DNA of 51,387 bases, from positions 1 to 51,387 of the forward strand of contig JAPXNL010000004.1 of assembly GCA_033808535.1 (NCBI GenBank), written 5' to 3'. Positions within the stretch are counted from its first letter, which is position 1. Each line of letters starts with the position of its first letter. Under the pieces are notes generated by a model that was not told the DNA's origin, did no database searches, and saw only the letters and a list, made by a program, of their open reading frames with translations. Both the position numbers and the translations under genes were made by a program. The DNA comes from DTU078 sp033808535 (lineage in GTDB: Bacteria > Bacillota > Clostridia > Oscillospirales > CAG-272). This document shows, one piece after another, positions 16,318 through 23,874 of the stretch.

Positions 16318-17487
16318 ATGGACTACAGATTTGATATACCTGTCAACCGCTTCGGAACAAACAGTGTAAAATACGATTTAATAGAAGATAATGGCTATCC
16401 GTCCGGCACGCTGCCGATGTGGGTAGCCGATATGGACTTCCCTGCTCCTCCCGAGGTGCGAAAGTCGCTTGGCGAGCTTGCCGCATACGGCGTATTCGGC
16501 TACTCATATACCGATGACTCATACTATGACGCGGTGACCGGCTGGTTTGCCTCTCGTCACGGTTTTGCGCCAAAAAGCGAGTGGCTTCTTATCACGCCGG
16601 GAGTTGTTTACGCAGTTGCAACCGCAATTCGCGCGCTGACCGAGCCGGGCGACGGAGTGCTTATCCAGCGTCCCGTCTACTACCCTTTCGAGCGGCTGAT
16701 AAAAGCCAACGGCAGAAGGCTTGTCAACAATCCTCTTATATATCGAAATGGCGTGTATTCGATAGATTTCGACGATTTCGCGCAAAAGCTTGAGCGCGAT
16801 AATGTCAAAATGTTCATCCTTTGCAGCCCGCATAATCCCGTTGGACGGGTCTGGAGCGCGGACGAGCTGAAGCGGCTCGGCGGGCTGTGCGCAAGCCGCG
16901 GCGTTATCGTCGTCGCAGACGAGATACACTGCGATTTTATTTACCCGGGCAATAAATTTGTGCCGTTCGGCTTGCTCGGTGACGATATGCTGCATAACAG
17001 CGTAATCTGCACATCGCCGAGCAAAACCTTCAATCTTGCGGGATTGCAGCTTGCCAATATTTTTATCGCCGACAAGAGTCTGCGCGACAGGTTCAAAGCG
17101 GAGCTTTCAGGCGCCGGTTACGGCGGACCAAATATTTTTGCCATGCCTGCGTGCCGCACTGCATACGAGCGGTGCGCCCCGTGGCTTGATGCTCTGCTCG
17201 ATTACCTGCGCGGCAATCTGGATTTGCTGCGCTCCTCGCTTGCCGAAAAATTGCCCATAGTAAAGCTTGTAGAACCGGAAGGCACATATCTTTCGTGGCT
17301 CGACTTCACCGGTCTAGGGCTCGACGATAAGGCGATAAACGATATTTTAAAGAACAAAACGAAATTGTGGCTCGACCGCGGCAGTATGTTCGGGCCGGAA
17401 GGCGCCGGTTTCCAGCGCATAAATATAGCCTGCCCCCGCGCCCTGATCAGGCAGGCGGTTGACAGGCTGGCTGAAAGTTTCATCTAG
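16318..17487 (+). CDS. patB: MalY/PatB-type cystathionine beta-lyase (PLP aminotransferase fold)
   Basis: 389 residues, class I/II aminotransferase fold. Converts cystathionine (or other C-S substrates) to homocysteine, pyruvate and ammonia in the cytoplasm. Typical PatB features: the N-terminal NRFGTNSVKYD and PMWVADMDF, substrate/PLP-site CSPHNPVGRVW, the Asp-containing VADEIHCDF, and the PLP Lys in TSPSKTFNLAG near residue 235. Ribosome site AAGGAC before the ATG. A monocistronic unit with its own promoter, convergent with the next gene. Related enzymes act as MalY-type regulators or as C-S lyases on other amino acids; no adjacent transport or methionine gene clarifies this. Confidence 0.9.
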   Translation: MDYRFDIPVNRFGTNSVKYDLIEDNGYPSGTLPMWVADMDFPAPPEVRKSLGELAAYGVFGYSYTDDSYYDAVTGWFASRHGFAPKSEWLLITPGVVYAVATAIRALTEPGDGVLIQRPVYYPFERLIKANGRRLVNNPLIYRNGVYSIDFDDFAQKLERDNVKMFILCSPHNPVGRVWSADELKRLGGLCASRGVIVVADEIHCDFIYPGNKFVPFGLLGDDMLHNSVICTSPSKTFNLAGLQLANIFIADKSLRDRFKAELSGAGYGGPNIFAMPACRTAYERCAPWLDALLDYLRGNLDLLRSSLAEKLPIVKLVEPEGTYLSWLDFTGLGLDDKAINDILKNKTKLWLDRGSMFGPEGAGFQRINIACPRALIRQAVDRLAESFI

Positions 17488-17539
17488 CTGTATGAAGGTG
17501 TCAGGCGCAAATTCATAGTTTCAGCGCCAATTCTAAAGA

Positions 17540-18406
17540 TTATTTATCGCTCATATTTCCGAATGCAGACTGATTCGGCACGGGGCTGCTGCGTTTGTAG
17601 CCTTCCGGCGCTCGACGTTCGAGTATTGCGCACGACAACTCAAGGTTTTCGCGCACTTCGTCGGCATTTGACGCGCCCATGGTTATCATGTCGCAGTCGC
17701 GGATCGCGTTCCACGAGAAAGTCAGTCCCACAAACGGCGTGACCCGCCCTGCTGCAAACGGCTTGATAGTCATTACCGGCTTTTTCGCGTTGCGTAATAT
17801 ACCGGCGACTACCTCGACTTCAACCTGCATCAGAAATCCCAGACAGTTGAATATCTGTATGTAGGTTTCAACGTCGTAGCCGTTGTCGTCGCAGTACGTC
17901 ACGATTTCGGGCATATGCGCCGAAAGCCCCGGAATCAGCCCGCTTTCGCGTATCATGTACAGATAGTCGGGCAGCCGGTCGATTATGCGCTTGTTTTTGT
18001 TGACAAGCTGCTCCACGCTCGAATGATGGATGAGTGAGAAAGTGCATCCCGCTTCGGCTGCGTATCTGAATATTTCCTGTGCCGACCTGCGCGCCTCTGC
18101 GTTGTCGTCAACATTGACCCAGGGCGTGTCTATGATAATGATTTTCTGCCCCAGCCGCTGCTCCGCCAGCTTGACTGCGTCGAGTGCAAGTTTGGTTTGC
18201 GAAATAGGTCCCATAATCGCGTTGCAGCCGTATTCGAGATAAGCTTCAAAAACAGGCAGAAAATCCTCCGGCGCGCGATACCTGTCGCGAATCATTTTAT
18301 CAGCCGCAGGACCGGTGTGGCTCCAGCCGAGAAGCCAGTTTGTACCGATAATTGCTCTTGGCAGCGAAACGCCACCGACTTCGGTTCTTGAGAAATTTTT
18401 AGACAT
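17540..18406 (-). CDS. Hypothetical protein, possible TIM-barrel fold
   Basis: 288 residues from ATG 18406 (MSKNFSRTEV), favoured over an upstream ATG at 18463 because GAGGTAG lies ~7 bp before it. I do not recognise a characterised family. Alternating beta/alpha character and segments such as RAIIGTNWLLGW, GCNAIMGPIS, KIIIIDTPWV, PGLSAHMPEIV, PVMTIKPFAAGR and CDMITMGASNADEV suggest an (alpha/beta)8 barrel; the Lys of TIKPFAAGR and the late GASNADEV resemble aldo-keto-reductase-like barrels, but this is only impression. No signal peptide or membrane segment. A TetR-type palindrome lies ~80 bp upstream, so expression may be ligand-controlled. Confidence 0.7.
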   Translation of the reverse strand: MSKNFSRTEVGGVSLPRAIIGTNWLLGWSHTGPAADKMIRDRYRAPEDFLPVFEAYLEYGCNAIMGPISQTKLALDAVKLAEQRLGQKIIIIDTPWVNVDDNAEARRSAQEIFRYAAEAGCTFSLIHHSSVEQLVNKNKRIIDRLPDYLYMIRESGLIPGLSAHMPEIVTYCDDNGYDVETYIQIFNCLGFLMQVEVEVVAGILRNAKKPVMTIKPFAAGRVTPFVGLTFSWNAIRDCDMITMGASNADEVRENLELSCAILERRAPEGYKRSSPVPNQSAFGNMSDK

Positions 18407-18487
18407 ATTACTACCTCGCAACAAATTGTTCATGATATCATATATAATTAATAAAAAAATCAAGATATAATGCTAAATATAGAATAT

Positions 18488-18507
18488 TTAACCGAGCGGT
18501 CGGTTAA
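18488..18507. promoter_or_regulatory. Perfect palindrome resembling a TetR-family operator
   Basis: TTAACCGA-GCGG-TCGGTTAA, two 8-bp arms with a 4-bp centre, containing ACCGAGCGGTCGGT, the look of TetR/AcrR operators. Two more TCGGTCG half-sites follow at about 18548 and 18574. It lies upstream of the unknown minus-strand gene. No TetR gene is in the window. Confidence 0.6.
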
Positions 18508-18771
18508 TTCCAGGCTGCTATTATTATGGGCAGTGCAAGCTTTGTCGTCGGTCGGTATAAGCAGTCAGCTCGGTCGATTTTGCTTTAAATTTATACAATA
18601 ATTGTTATAACATTTTTTCAGCGTTATTTTATCACAGATACATATTCCAGTCAATCGGATTTCACGATATTAAATCTTAAAATCCCGCAATTTCGGATGT
18701 ATGAACCGCAAAATTGCGAGTACAATTATTATTGCGAGTACCAAAATAATTTATATAAAAGAGGTATAGCC
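18508..18771. other. Intergenic spacer with short repeats
   Basis: Holds half-sites of the palindrome above and an 11-bp direct repeat ATTGCGAGTAC at 18713-18723 and 18731-18741 (18 bp apart), just before the lipoprotein gene. CGCAATTT (18686) and AAATTGCG (18711) form an inverted pair overlapping the first copy. No gene seen. Confidence 0.55.
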
Positions 18772-19470
18772 ATGAAGAAACTTATTTCCATTTTGCTTGC
18801 TCTGCTGCTTGCGACGCTTCTCATTGCCTGCGGCGACAACGGTGCCGGTGCAACTGACACAACTGCTGCTGGAGAAGATACTACGTCTGCAGCCGATGAG
18901 ACAACTGCAGCCGCAACAAAGGCTGAAACAACAGCCGCTCCTGCCACAGAACCGCCCGAGACCGAACCCGAGACTGAACCCAATCCGCCCGAGGATCTTA
19001 TTGACTATGAGTCTATAGTTTCCTCCAAAACAGACGTCACCAGCCTCGTGGATATTGAATCTCTCGAATGGGACGTTGACGGCTTCAACGATGCTGAGAG
19101 CGCACCCAGCCTGTTCGACGGCGACACCGCAACCAAGTACTGTTGCTCGCTTCCGCCCACAATCACCTTCAAGCTCACTGAGCCGAAGAAGCTGACTGCA
19201 TACGCACATGCAACAGCTAACGACAACTCCCAGTATGGCCGCGCTCCCGAAGAGTATATACTCTACGGCTCGACCGACGGCAAAGACTGGAAAGTTCTCG
19301 ACTATGTACAGCAGGCTTCCCAGATCATCGAGCGCGTTGACTACACTTACTACGCGTTCCTGATCGACGCTGACAAGCAGGGCGAATATCAGTATTATAA
19401 GTGGGAAGTTCTCGAAGCAGAGGGCGGCACGACATTCCAGGTGTCCGAGCTTCAGCTCTTCACAGACTAA
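18772..19470 (+). CDS. Lipoprotein with C-terminal discoidin-like (F5/8 type C) domain
   Basis: 232 residues from ATG 18772, with AGAGG just upstream. The N-terminus MKKLISILLALLLATLLIACG is a lipoprotein signal with lipobox LIAC, so it should be lipid-anchored outside the membrane. A 65-residue Thr/Ala/Glu-Pro-rich linker follows. The C-terminal ~140 residues have the discoidin layout: SAPSLFDGDTATKYCCS, ITFKLTEPKKL, YILYGSTDGKDWKVL and the closing FQVSELQLF, as in carbohydrate-binding F5/8C domains. Probably binds glycans or another surface ligand. Monocistronic with a strong terminator. Ligand unknown. Confidence 0.83.
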   Translation: MKKLISILLALLLATLLIACGDNGAGATDTTAAGEDTTSAADETTAAATKAETTAAPATEPPETEPETEPNPPEDLIDYESIVSSKTDVTSLVDIESLEWDVDGFNDAESAPSLFDGDTATKYCCSLPPTITFKLTEPKKLTAYAHATANDNSQYGRAPEEYILYGSTDGKDWKVLDYVQQASQIIERVDYTYYAFLIDADKQGEYQYYKWEVLEAEGGTTFQVSELQLFTD

Positions 19471-19497
19471 TAGCAGATTGATAAGATAACTAGTAAA

Positions 19498-19526
19498 ACG
19501 GCTTCCGGTTACGGAAGTCGTTTTTT
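19498..19526 (+). terminator. Terminator after the discoidin-like lipoprotein
   Basis: Stem ACGGCTTCCG/CGGAAGTCGT with loop GTTA (19498-19521) followed by U6. Confidence 0.9.
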
Positions 19527-19998
19527 ATTGCTTATAATCATTATATGCCGCCTGTAAACGGTATTAAGTAGTTTGTTACTATAAAAATCGGCAAATGCCA
19601 AAAAACAACGGTGTGAAATGCAGCTTTCGATTTTTTCATAAGTATTTGCATTAAAATTTTGCCTCACTTTCATTGCCCTAACCGAAAGTACAAACCAAAC
19701 GGCTGATGCACTCGATAAAGGTATAAAATCCGATGAAGCGGCTTACCGTTTGCGATACCGCCGGACACATGGTCTTGCACCCGGAGGGGGCTCGGTGGAT
19801 ACTTCCCCCGTTGGGGGAGCCTTTCTTTTCTACCGTAGAAAAGAAAGGCGCAATCACTTGCGGTGCGTATCGCTCAAATTGTTATATAAACACATTATAT
19901 ACCACAGCACCACCCGTCCGGCTGTCATAACCGAACGGGCGGTGCTGTGTTATTCAGCGATTATTTATCATTGTCGGGGAGACTATGAGAATTTATTG
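19527..19998. other. Long intergenic region with stacked inverted repeats
   Basis: No convincing gene. Three hairpins lie close together: CCCCC/GGGGG near 19804-19818, CCTTTCTTTTCT/AGAAAAGAAAGG near 19820-19848, and a 15-bp near-perfect stem CACAGCACCACCCGT/ACGGGCGGTGCTGTG at 19903-19949. The two short open frames here (65 and about 209 codons) have compositions unlike their neighbours and no ribosome sites. Looks like a repeat element or remnant. Confidence 0.5.
19903..19949. repeat. Long imperfect hairpin downstream of the SLH gene
   Basis: 15-bp stem with one mismatch around a 17-nt loop. It lies ~50 bp past the stop of the minus-strand SLH gene and may end or protect its mRNA, but no U-run follows. 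Confidence 0.6.
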
Positions 19999-21354
19999 TC
20001 AGTCGATTTGCTCCAACAGTGCGTTGAGCATGCATGCGGTCTGCGCGCGGGTCAATCCGCTCATAGCGGAGATTGTGCCGTCACCGGTGCCGGTCATAAT
20101 TCCAAGTTCCGCGAGCGCTCCGATCGCGTCAGATGCCCATGCGGGAATGGAGCTTTCGTCGGCAAACACTGTTTTGATAACCGGCTGTTTAGTGCCAATC
20201 ATCGAGGAGAGTATCACTGCCGCTTCAGCGCGCGTGATCTGGTAATTGGGCATGAAATACCTTCCGTTCTCGGTTTCAACGCCGTTTATATAACCGAGCT
20301 CCGCGGCTGCAGCGACATATCCCTTGTACTGCGGCTGGATGTTTGCGTCGTCGGCAAATCCTGTATCAACCACGCCTGAAAGGGGTTTGCGTCCGACTGC
20401 CTTCATCGCCATCGCGAGGAATTCAACGCGCGAAACTGCCCTGTCCGGATTGAACAGCGTCTTGCCGCCCACGGTTTCGCCAATCATGACTCCCTTTTCA
20501 GCCATCCGCAAAGCAGCGTAATGTGCCCAGTGGCTGCTCATGTCGTCATACACGATTGAGGTGTCGGGTTTTTCAACTTTGATTGTCACCTTAACCTCAT
20601 CGGAACGGTTGCCGTATTGGTCATAGACTGCGTAGGTAAAGCTGTCGCTGCCTGTCCAGTTGGGCTTGGGCGTGTAACAATAGCTGCCGTAGGCGTCGTT
20701 GGTCAGCTCGAGCAGACCTTTGGACGGGTATTTAGTAATGACATAGCGCAATATGTCGCCTTCGGGGTCGCTTGCTATCAGCCTGCCGTACAGATCAACG
20801 TTTCGCAGTGCAGTCAGCTTCTGTTTGCCGTTTACTGCTGTGGAAATCGTCGGTGCGAGGTTCAGCTCAGAGAGGACATAAAGCGTGCAGAGCACCTCGT
20901 AAGGCTCAGCATTGCCGGCCGCTCGGAACACAAAGTCCGTGCTGGCGGCATATGAACCGTCCGCAAGGGCAACCGCGACATCAGACGGTATAAACCGCAG
21001 CAGCGACAGATTCTTGCGCGCGATTGTCTGGTTTTTCATCACTGTCGTCGAGCCCAGCATCAGCTTGCCGTATTCAGGCGAAGGCAGTGACACGATTGTA
21101 ATCGCGTCGAGCTTTTTAACACCCAATGCCTCCTCGAAATCCTCGGCGGAGAATTCGATATCGGAGCCGGAAACCGTGGTTTTGATAAGCTCCAGTTTAT
21201 TGGCAAGGATGTTCAGTGCGGGCGATACCTGCGCTCTGTCAGAATCCCGCGCGGCAAAAACATCGGGTGCGAGCAGGGTTCCGGCTGCCATAGTAACTGC
21301 AGCCGCCAGCAGTATGGCGAGCAGTTTTTTGTGCCGGTTGAAATAATATGCCAT
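19999..21354 (-). CDS. Exported S-layer homology (SLH) domain protein
   Basis: 451 residues. A signal peptide (basic YYFNRHKKL, hydrophobic core, cleavage near VFAA) marks export. A middle region (about 165-260) with NWTGSDSFTYAVYD resembles cadherin/Ig-like bacterial repeats. Three C-terminal SLH modules follow (about 270-450), beginning SSHWAHYAALRMAEKGVMIG, then FADDANIQPQYKGYVAAAAELG, then FADESSIPAWASDAIGALAELG, with TRAEAAVIL/TRAQTACML closings. SLH triplets bind pyruvylated secondary wall polymers, so the protein is probably wall-attached. Ribosome site GGAGG ~9 bp before ATG. Divergent from ilvE. Function of the N-terminal half unknown. Confidence 0.9.
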   Translation of the reverse strand: MAYYFNRHKKLLAILLAAAVTMAAGTLLAPDVFAARDSDRAQVSPALNILANKLELIKTTVSGSDIEFSAEDFEEALGVKKLDAITIVSLPSPEYGKLMLGSTTVMKNQTIARKNLSLLRFIPSDVAVALADGSYAASTDFVFRAAGNAEPYEVLCTLYVLSELNLAPTISTAVNGKQKLTALRNVDLYGRLIASDPEGDILRYVITKYPSKGLLELTNDAYGSYCYTPKPNWTGSDSFTYAVYDQYGNRSDEVKVTIKVEKPDTSIVYDDMSSHWAHYAALRMAEKGVMIGETVGGKTLFNPDRAVSRVEFLAMAMKAVGRKPLSGVVDTGFADDANIQPQYKGYVAAAAELGYINGVETENGRYFMPNYQITRAEAAVILSSMIGTKQPVIKTVFADESSIPAWASDAIGALAELGIMTGTGDGTISAMSGLTRAQTACMLNALLEQID

Positions 21355-21486
21355 TTTTGGTATTCCTCCGTTATATGCTGTAAATTGTGTCTGTGGTTAT
21401 TTTTTTCCGAGGTTATATGATTTATACATATGCGATGAAGATATTTCTAAATTTGCGCCGATTGTCCTGTTTTTATCGCAAAACTG

Positions 21487-21515
21487 TTGAAAAAAATCGC
21501 ATACGGGGTTATAAT
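21487..21515 (+). promoter_or_regulatory. Sigma-A-type promoter of ilvE
   Basis: TTGAAA (21487-21492), 17-bp spacer, TATAAT (21510-21515), ~36 bp before the start codon. Confidence 0.75.
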
Positions 21516-21551
21516 AACTAATCAGATAATTATTTTCAGGAGATAAACTCA

Positions 21552-22628
21552 ATGCTGGATATTAAATTTACACCCGCAGAGGTGCGCAAACCCAAACCCG
21601 ACCAGTCAAAGCTTGAATTCGGCAAATACTTCACAGACCACATGTTTATCATGGACTACACCGAGGGCAAAGGCTGGCATGACGCCCGCATTGTGCCTTA
21701 TGCAGACATAACGCTGAGCCCCGCTGCAATGGTGCTGCACTATGCGCAGGAGATATTTGAGGGACTCAAGGCATATTATGCACCTGATGGAAGAATATTA
21801 TTGTTCCGTCCGCAAAAAAATATCGAGCGCATGAACGAGACAAACCGCCGCATGTGCATACCCGAAATCGACCCTGTCGACGCGCTGCAGGCTATCAAAG
21901 CGATCGTTCGCACTGACCGTGACTGGATCCCCACACTGCCCGGCACATCGCTTTATATTCGCCCGTTTATAATCGCGACCGATCCCTACCTTGGAGTGCA
22001 TATATCGAAAACCTATAAGTTTATGATAATTCTCTCCCCCGTCGGTGCGTATTACGAGAGCTGGATCAACCCCGTTAAGATATACGTCGAACGCGAATAT
22101 GTGCGAGCTGTCAAGGGCGGTACGGGACGTGCGAAGACCGGCGGCAACTATGCATCATCGCTCATCGGCCAGAAAAAGGCGCAGGAGCTTGGCTATGCAC
22201 AGGTGCTGTGGCTGGACGGCGTACACCGCAAGTATATTGACGAAGTCGGCGCTATGAACGTGTTCTTTGTCATCGACGGCACGGTTTACACGCCTTCGCT
22301 TGAAGACGGAAACATCCTGCCCGGCGTCACCCGCGCGTCATGCATTGAGCTGCTTCGCGACTGGGGCTATAATGTTGTCGAATGCAAGATTGAGTTTGAC
22401 GAGATAGTCAAAGCCAATGCTGCCGGCAAGCTCGACGAGGCGTTCGGCACCGGTACCGCCGCGGTCATTTCGCCCATCGGAGAGCTTTGCGACGGCGACC
22501 AAAAGTTTATTCTGAACGGCGGTAAGATCGGACCCATCGCGCAGCGGCTTTATGACGAACTGACAAGCATACAGTGGGGCAAGGTGCCCGACACCCGCGG
22601 CTGGAGCGTCGAGGTTGAGGTAGACTGA
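21552..22628 (+). CDS. ilvE: Branched-chain amino acid aminotransferase
   Basis: 358 residues, class IV PLP transaminase of the longer (eukaryote-like, group II) BCAT type. Transfers amino groups between glutamate and the keto acids of Leu, Ile and Val. Motifs: YAQEIFEGLKAY near 67, RPQKNIERMN, RPFIIATDPYLGV, the PLP Lys in RAKTGGNYASSL near 192, YIDEVGAMNVFFV, LPGVTRAS and the closing EAFGTGTAAVISP. AGGAG is 10 bp before ATG. Own promoter; no other ilv/leu gene is adjacent, so it is probably expressed alone. Confidence 0.96.
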   Translation: MLDIKFTPAEVRKPKPDQSKLEFGKYFTDHMFIMDYTEGKGWHDARIVPYADITLSPAAMVLHYAQEIFEGLKAYYAPDGRILLFRPQKNIERMNETNRRMCIPEIDPVDALQAIKAIVRTDRDWIPTLPGTSLYIRPFIIATDPYLGVHISKTYKFMIILSPVGAYYESWINPVKIYVEREYVRAVKGGTGRAKTGGNYASSLIGQKKAQELGYAQVLWLDGVHRKYIDEVGAMNVFFVIDGTVYTPSLEDGNILPGVTRASCIELLRDWGYNVVECKIEFDEIVKANAAGKLDEAFGTGTAAVISPIGELCDGDQKFILNGGKIGPIAQRLYDELTSIQWGKVPDTRGWSVEVEVD

Positions 22629-22716
22629 TCTGCGTTGTCCCAAAGTGTAATGCGTCAAACAGGCCGAACCCCCTGACAAAATCGCACCTCCCCTCCCTTA
22701 AGACAACTACTTTGTC

Positions 22717-22737
22717 AGCGCAATTTAATCTTGCGCT
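22717..22737. repeat. Short inverted repeat between ilvE and the RluA-type gene
   Basis: AGCGCAA/TTGCGCT with a 7-nt loop. No U-run on either side, so not a clear terminator. Confidence 0.4.
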
Positions 22738-22836
22738 ACTATATATATTGAAATAAGGCTATATTATTCCATTGCAGATGACAGCAGTATCTGCTGTTAT
22801 TGCCTCTATCAAATCAGAAAAGGTTTTACCTGCATC

Positions 22837-23874
22837 ATGATCTACACAATCGGGCCGGAGCACGACGGCGTGACGGTGCGCGAGTATCTGCGGAGCGTGC
22901 TTGGTATGTCGCGCACCGCCATGATACGGCTCAAAAAGCGCGAGCGCGGCATATTGCTGCGCGGCCAGCGCGTAACCGTCCGTGCCGTAATGCGGGCGGG
23001 CGACACGCTCGAGCTGGACGAAGCCGACAGCGCCGATGAGGTAAATGAATACATTGAACCGGTAGATTTGCCGTTTCGTGTACTTTACGAGGATGAGGAT
23101 ATCATTGCCGTGGACAAGCCCGCGGGTATGCCGACGCATCCATCCCGCGGGCACAGGCGCGACACGCTTGCAAACGCCGCCGCTTTTTATTTTGCAGAGT
23201 GCGGCAAGCCGTTTGTGTTCCGAGCGGTAAACCGGCTAGACACCGATACAAGCGGAGTGGTACTGCTCGCTAAAAACAAGCATGCCGCATTCACACTCTC
23301 GCGCGGGATTTCGCCCTCATACGCGCGCGGGGTTAAGATCCAAAAGGAATATTTTGCTGTGCTCCGCGGTATAATTAATCCGGCGGAGCCGCTCCGCGGC
23401 GTGAGTTACTTATCTGACGACCTTATTCCGGAGGATATCCGGTCACGCCTTGCCGGCATTGGGTATGCCGGCGGGCGGAGCGGTTTGCGCCGGTCATATG
23501 GAATAATTGACGCGCCTATAAGACGCGCGCTGCCGAGCATTATGTTGCGCGAGGTGTCGTTTACCCCTGATGCTTATGACGCGATAACCGGGTTTTTGGT
23601 TGAAGATGAGTTTGAATCCGGCTATGGGCAGATGACCGCGGTACGCGCTTTTCCGCGCACCGGGCGCACCCACCAGCTCCGCGTCCATTTCGCGTATCTC
23701 GGCTGCCCGATAGTCGGCGACACGCTCTACGGTCGATATGCAGGCGATGAGGGGCAACCCATAGCACGACAGGCGCTGCATTGTGCGGCAATGACCGTGG
23801 GCGATCTCCGAATCGAGTCTCCGCTGCCTGAAGATATACAAAGACTACTTAATACAGGTAAAAATAATGAATAA
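22837..23874 (+). CDS. RluA-family RNA pseudouridine synthase
   Basis: 345 residues. Isomerises uridine to pseudouridine in rRNA or tRNA. An S4-like RNA-binding region occupies about 10-65 (VREYLRSVLGMSRTAMIRLK). The catalytic domain starts at LYEDEDIIAVDKPAGMPTHPS and holds the invariant Asp in AVNRLDTDTSGVVLLAK, KEYFAVL, and GRTHQLRVHFAYLGCPIVGDTLYG. A ~60-residue insertion between the KEYFAVL strand and the GRTHQL motif makes it longer than usual. Target nucleotide cannot be told from sequence. The next gene overlaps by 8 bp, so it leads an operon continuing to murD and udp. Confidence 0.92.
   Translation: MIYTIGPEHDGVTVREYLRSVLGMSRTAMIRLKKRERGILLRGQRVTVRAVMRAGDTLELDEADSADEVNEYIEPVDLPFRVLYEDEDIIAVDKPAGMPTHPSRGHRRDTLANAAAFYFAECGKPFVFRAVNRLDTDTSGVVLLAKNKHAAFTLSRGISPSYARGVKIQKEYFAVLRGIINPAEPLRGVSYLSDDLIPEDIRSRLAGIGYAGGRSGLRRSYGIIDAPIRRALPSIMLREVSFTPDAYDAITGFLVEDEFESGYGQMTAVRAFPRTGRTHQLRVHFAYLGCPIVGDTLYGRYAGDEGQPIARQALHCAAMTVGDLRIESPLPEDIQRLLNTGKNNE

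Noticed and set aside
19733..20379. Two open frames in the repeat-rich spacer
   Set aside because: They run through hairpins and into the SLH gene antisense, lack ribosome sites and show no conserved pattern.
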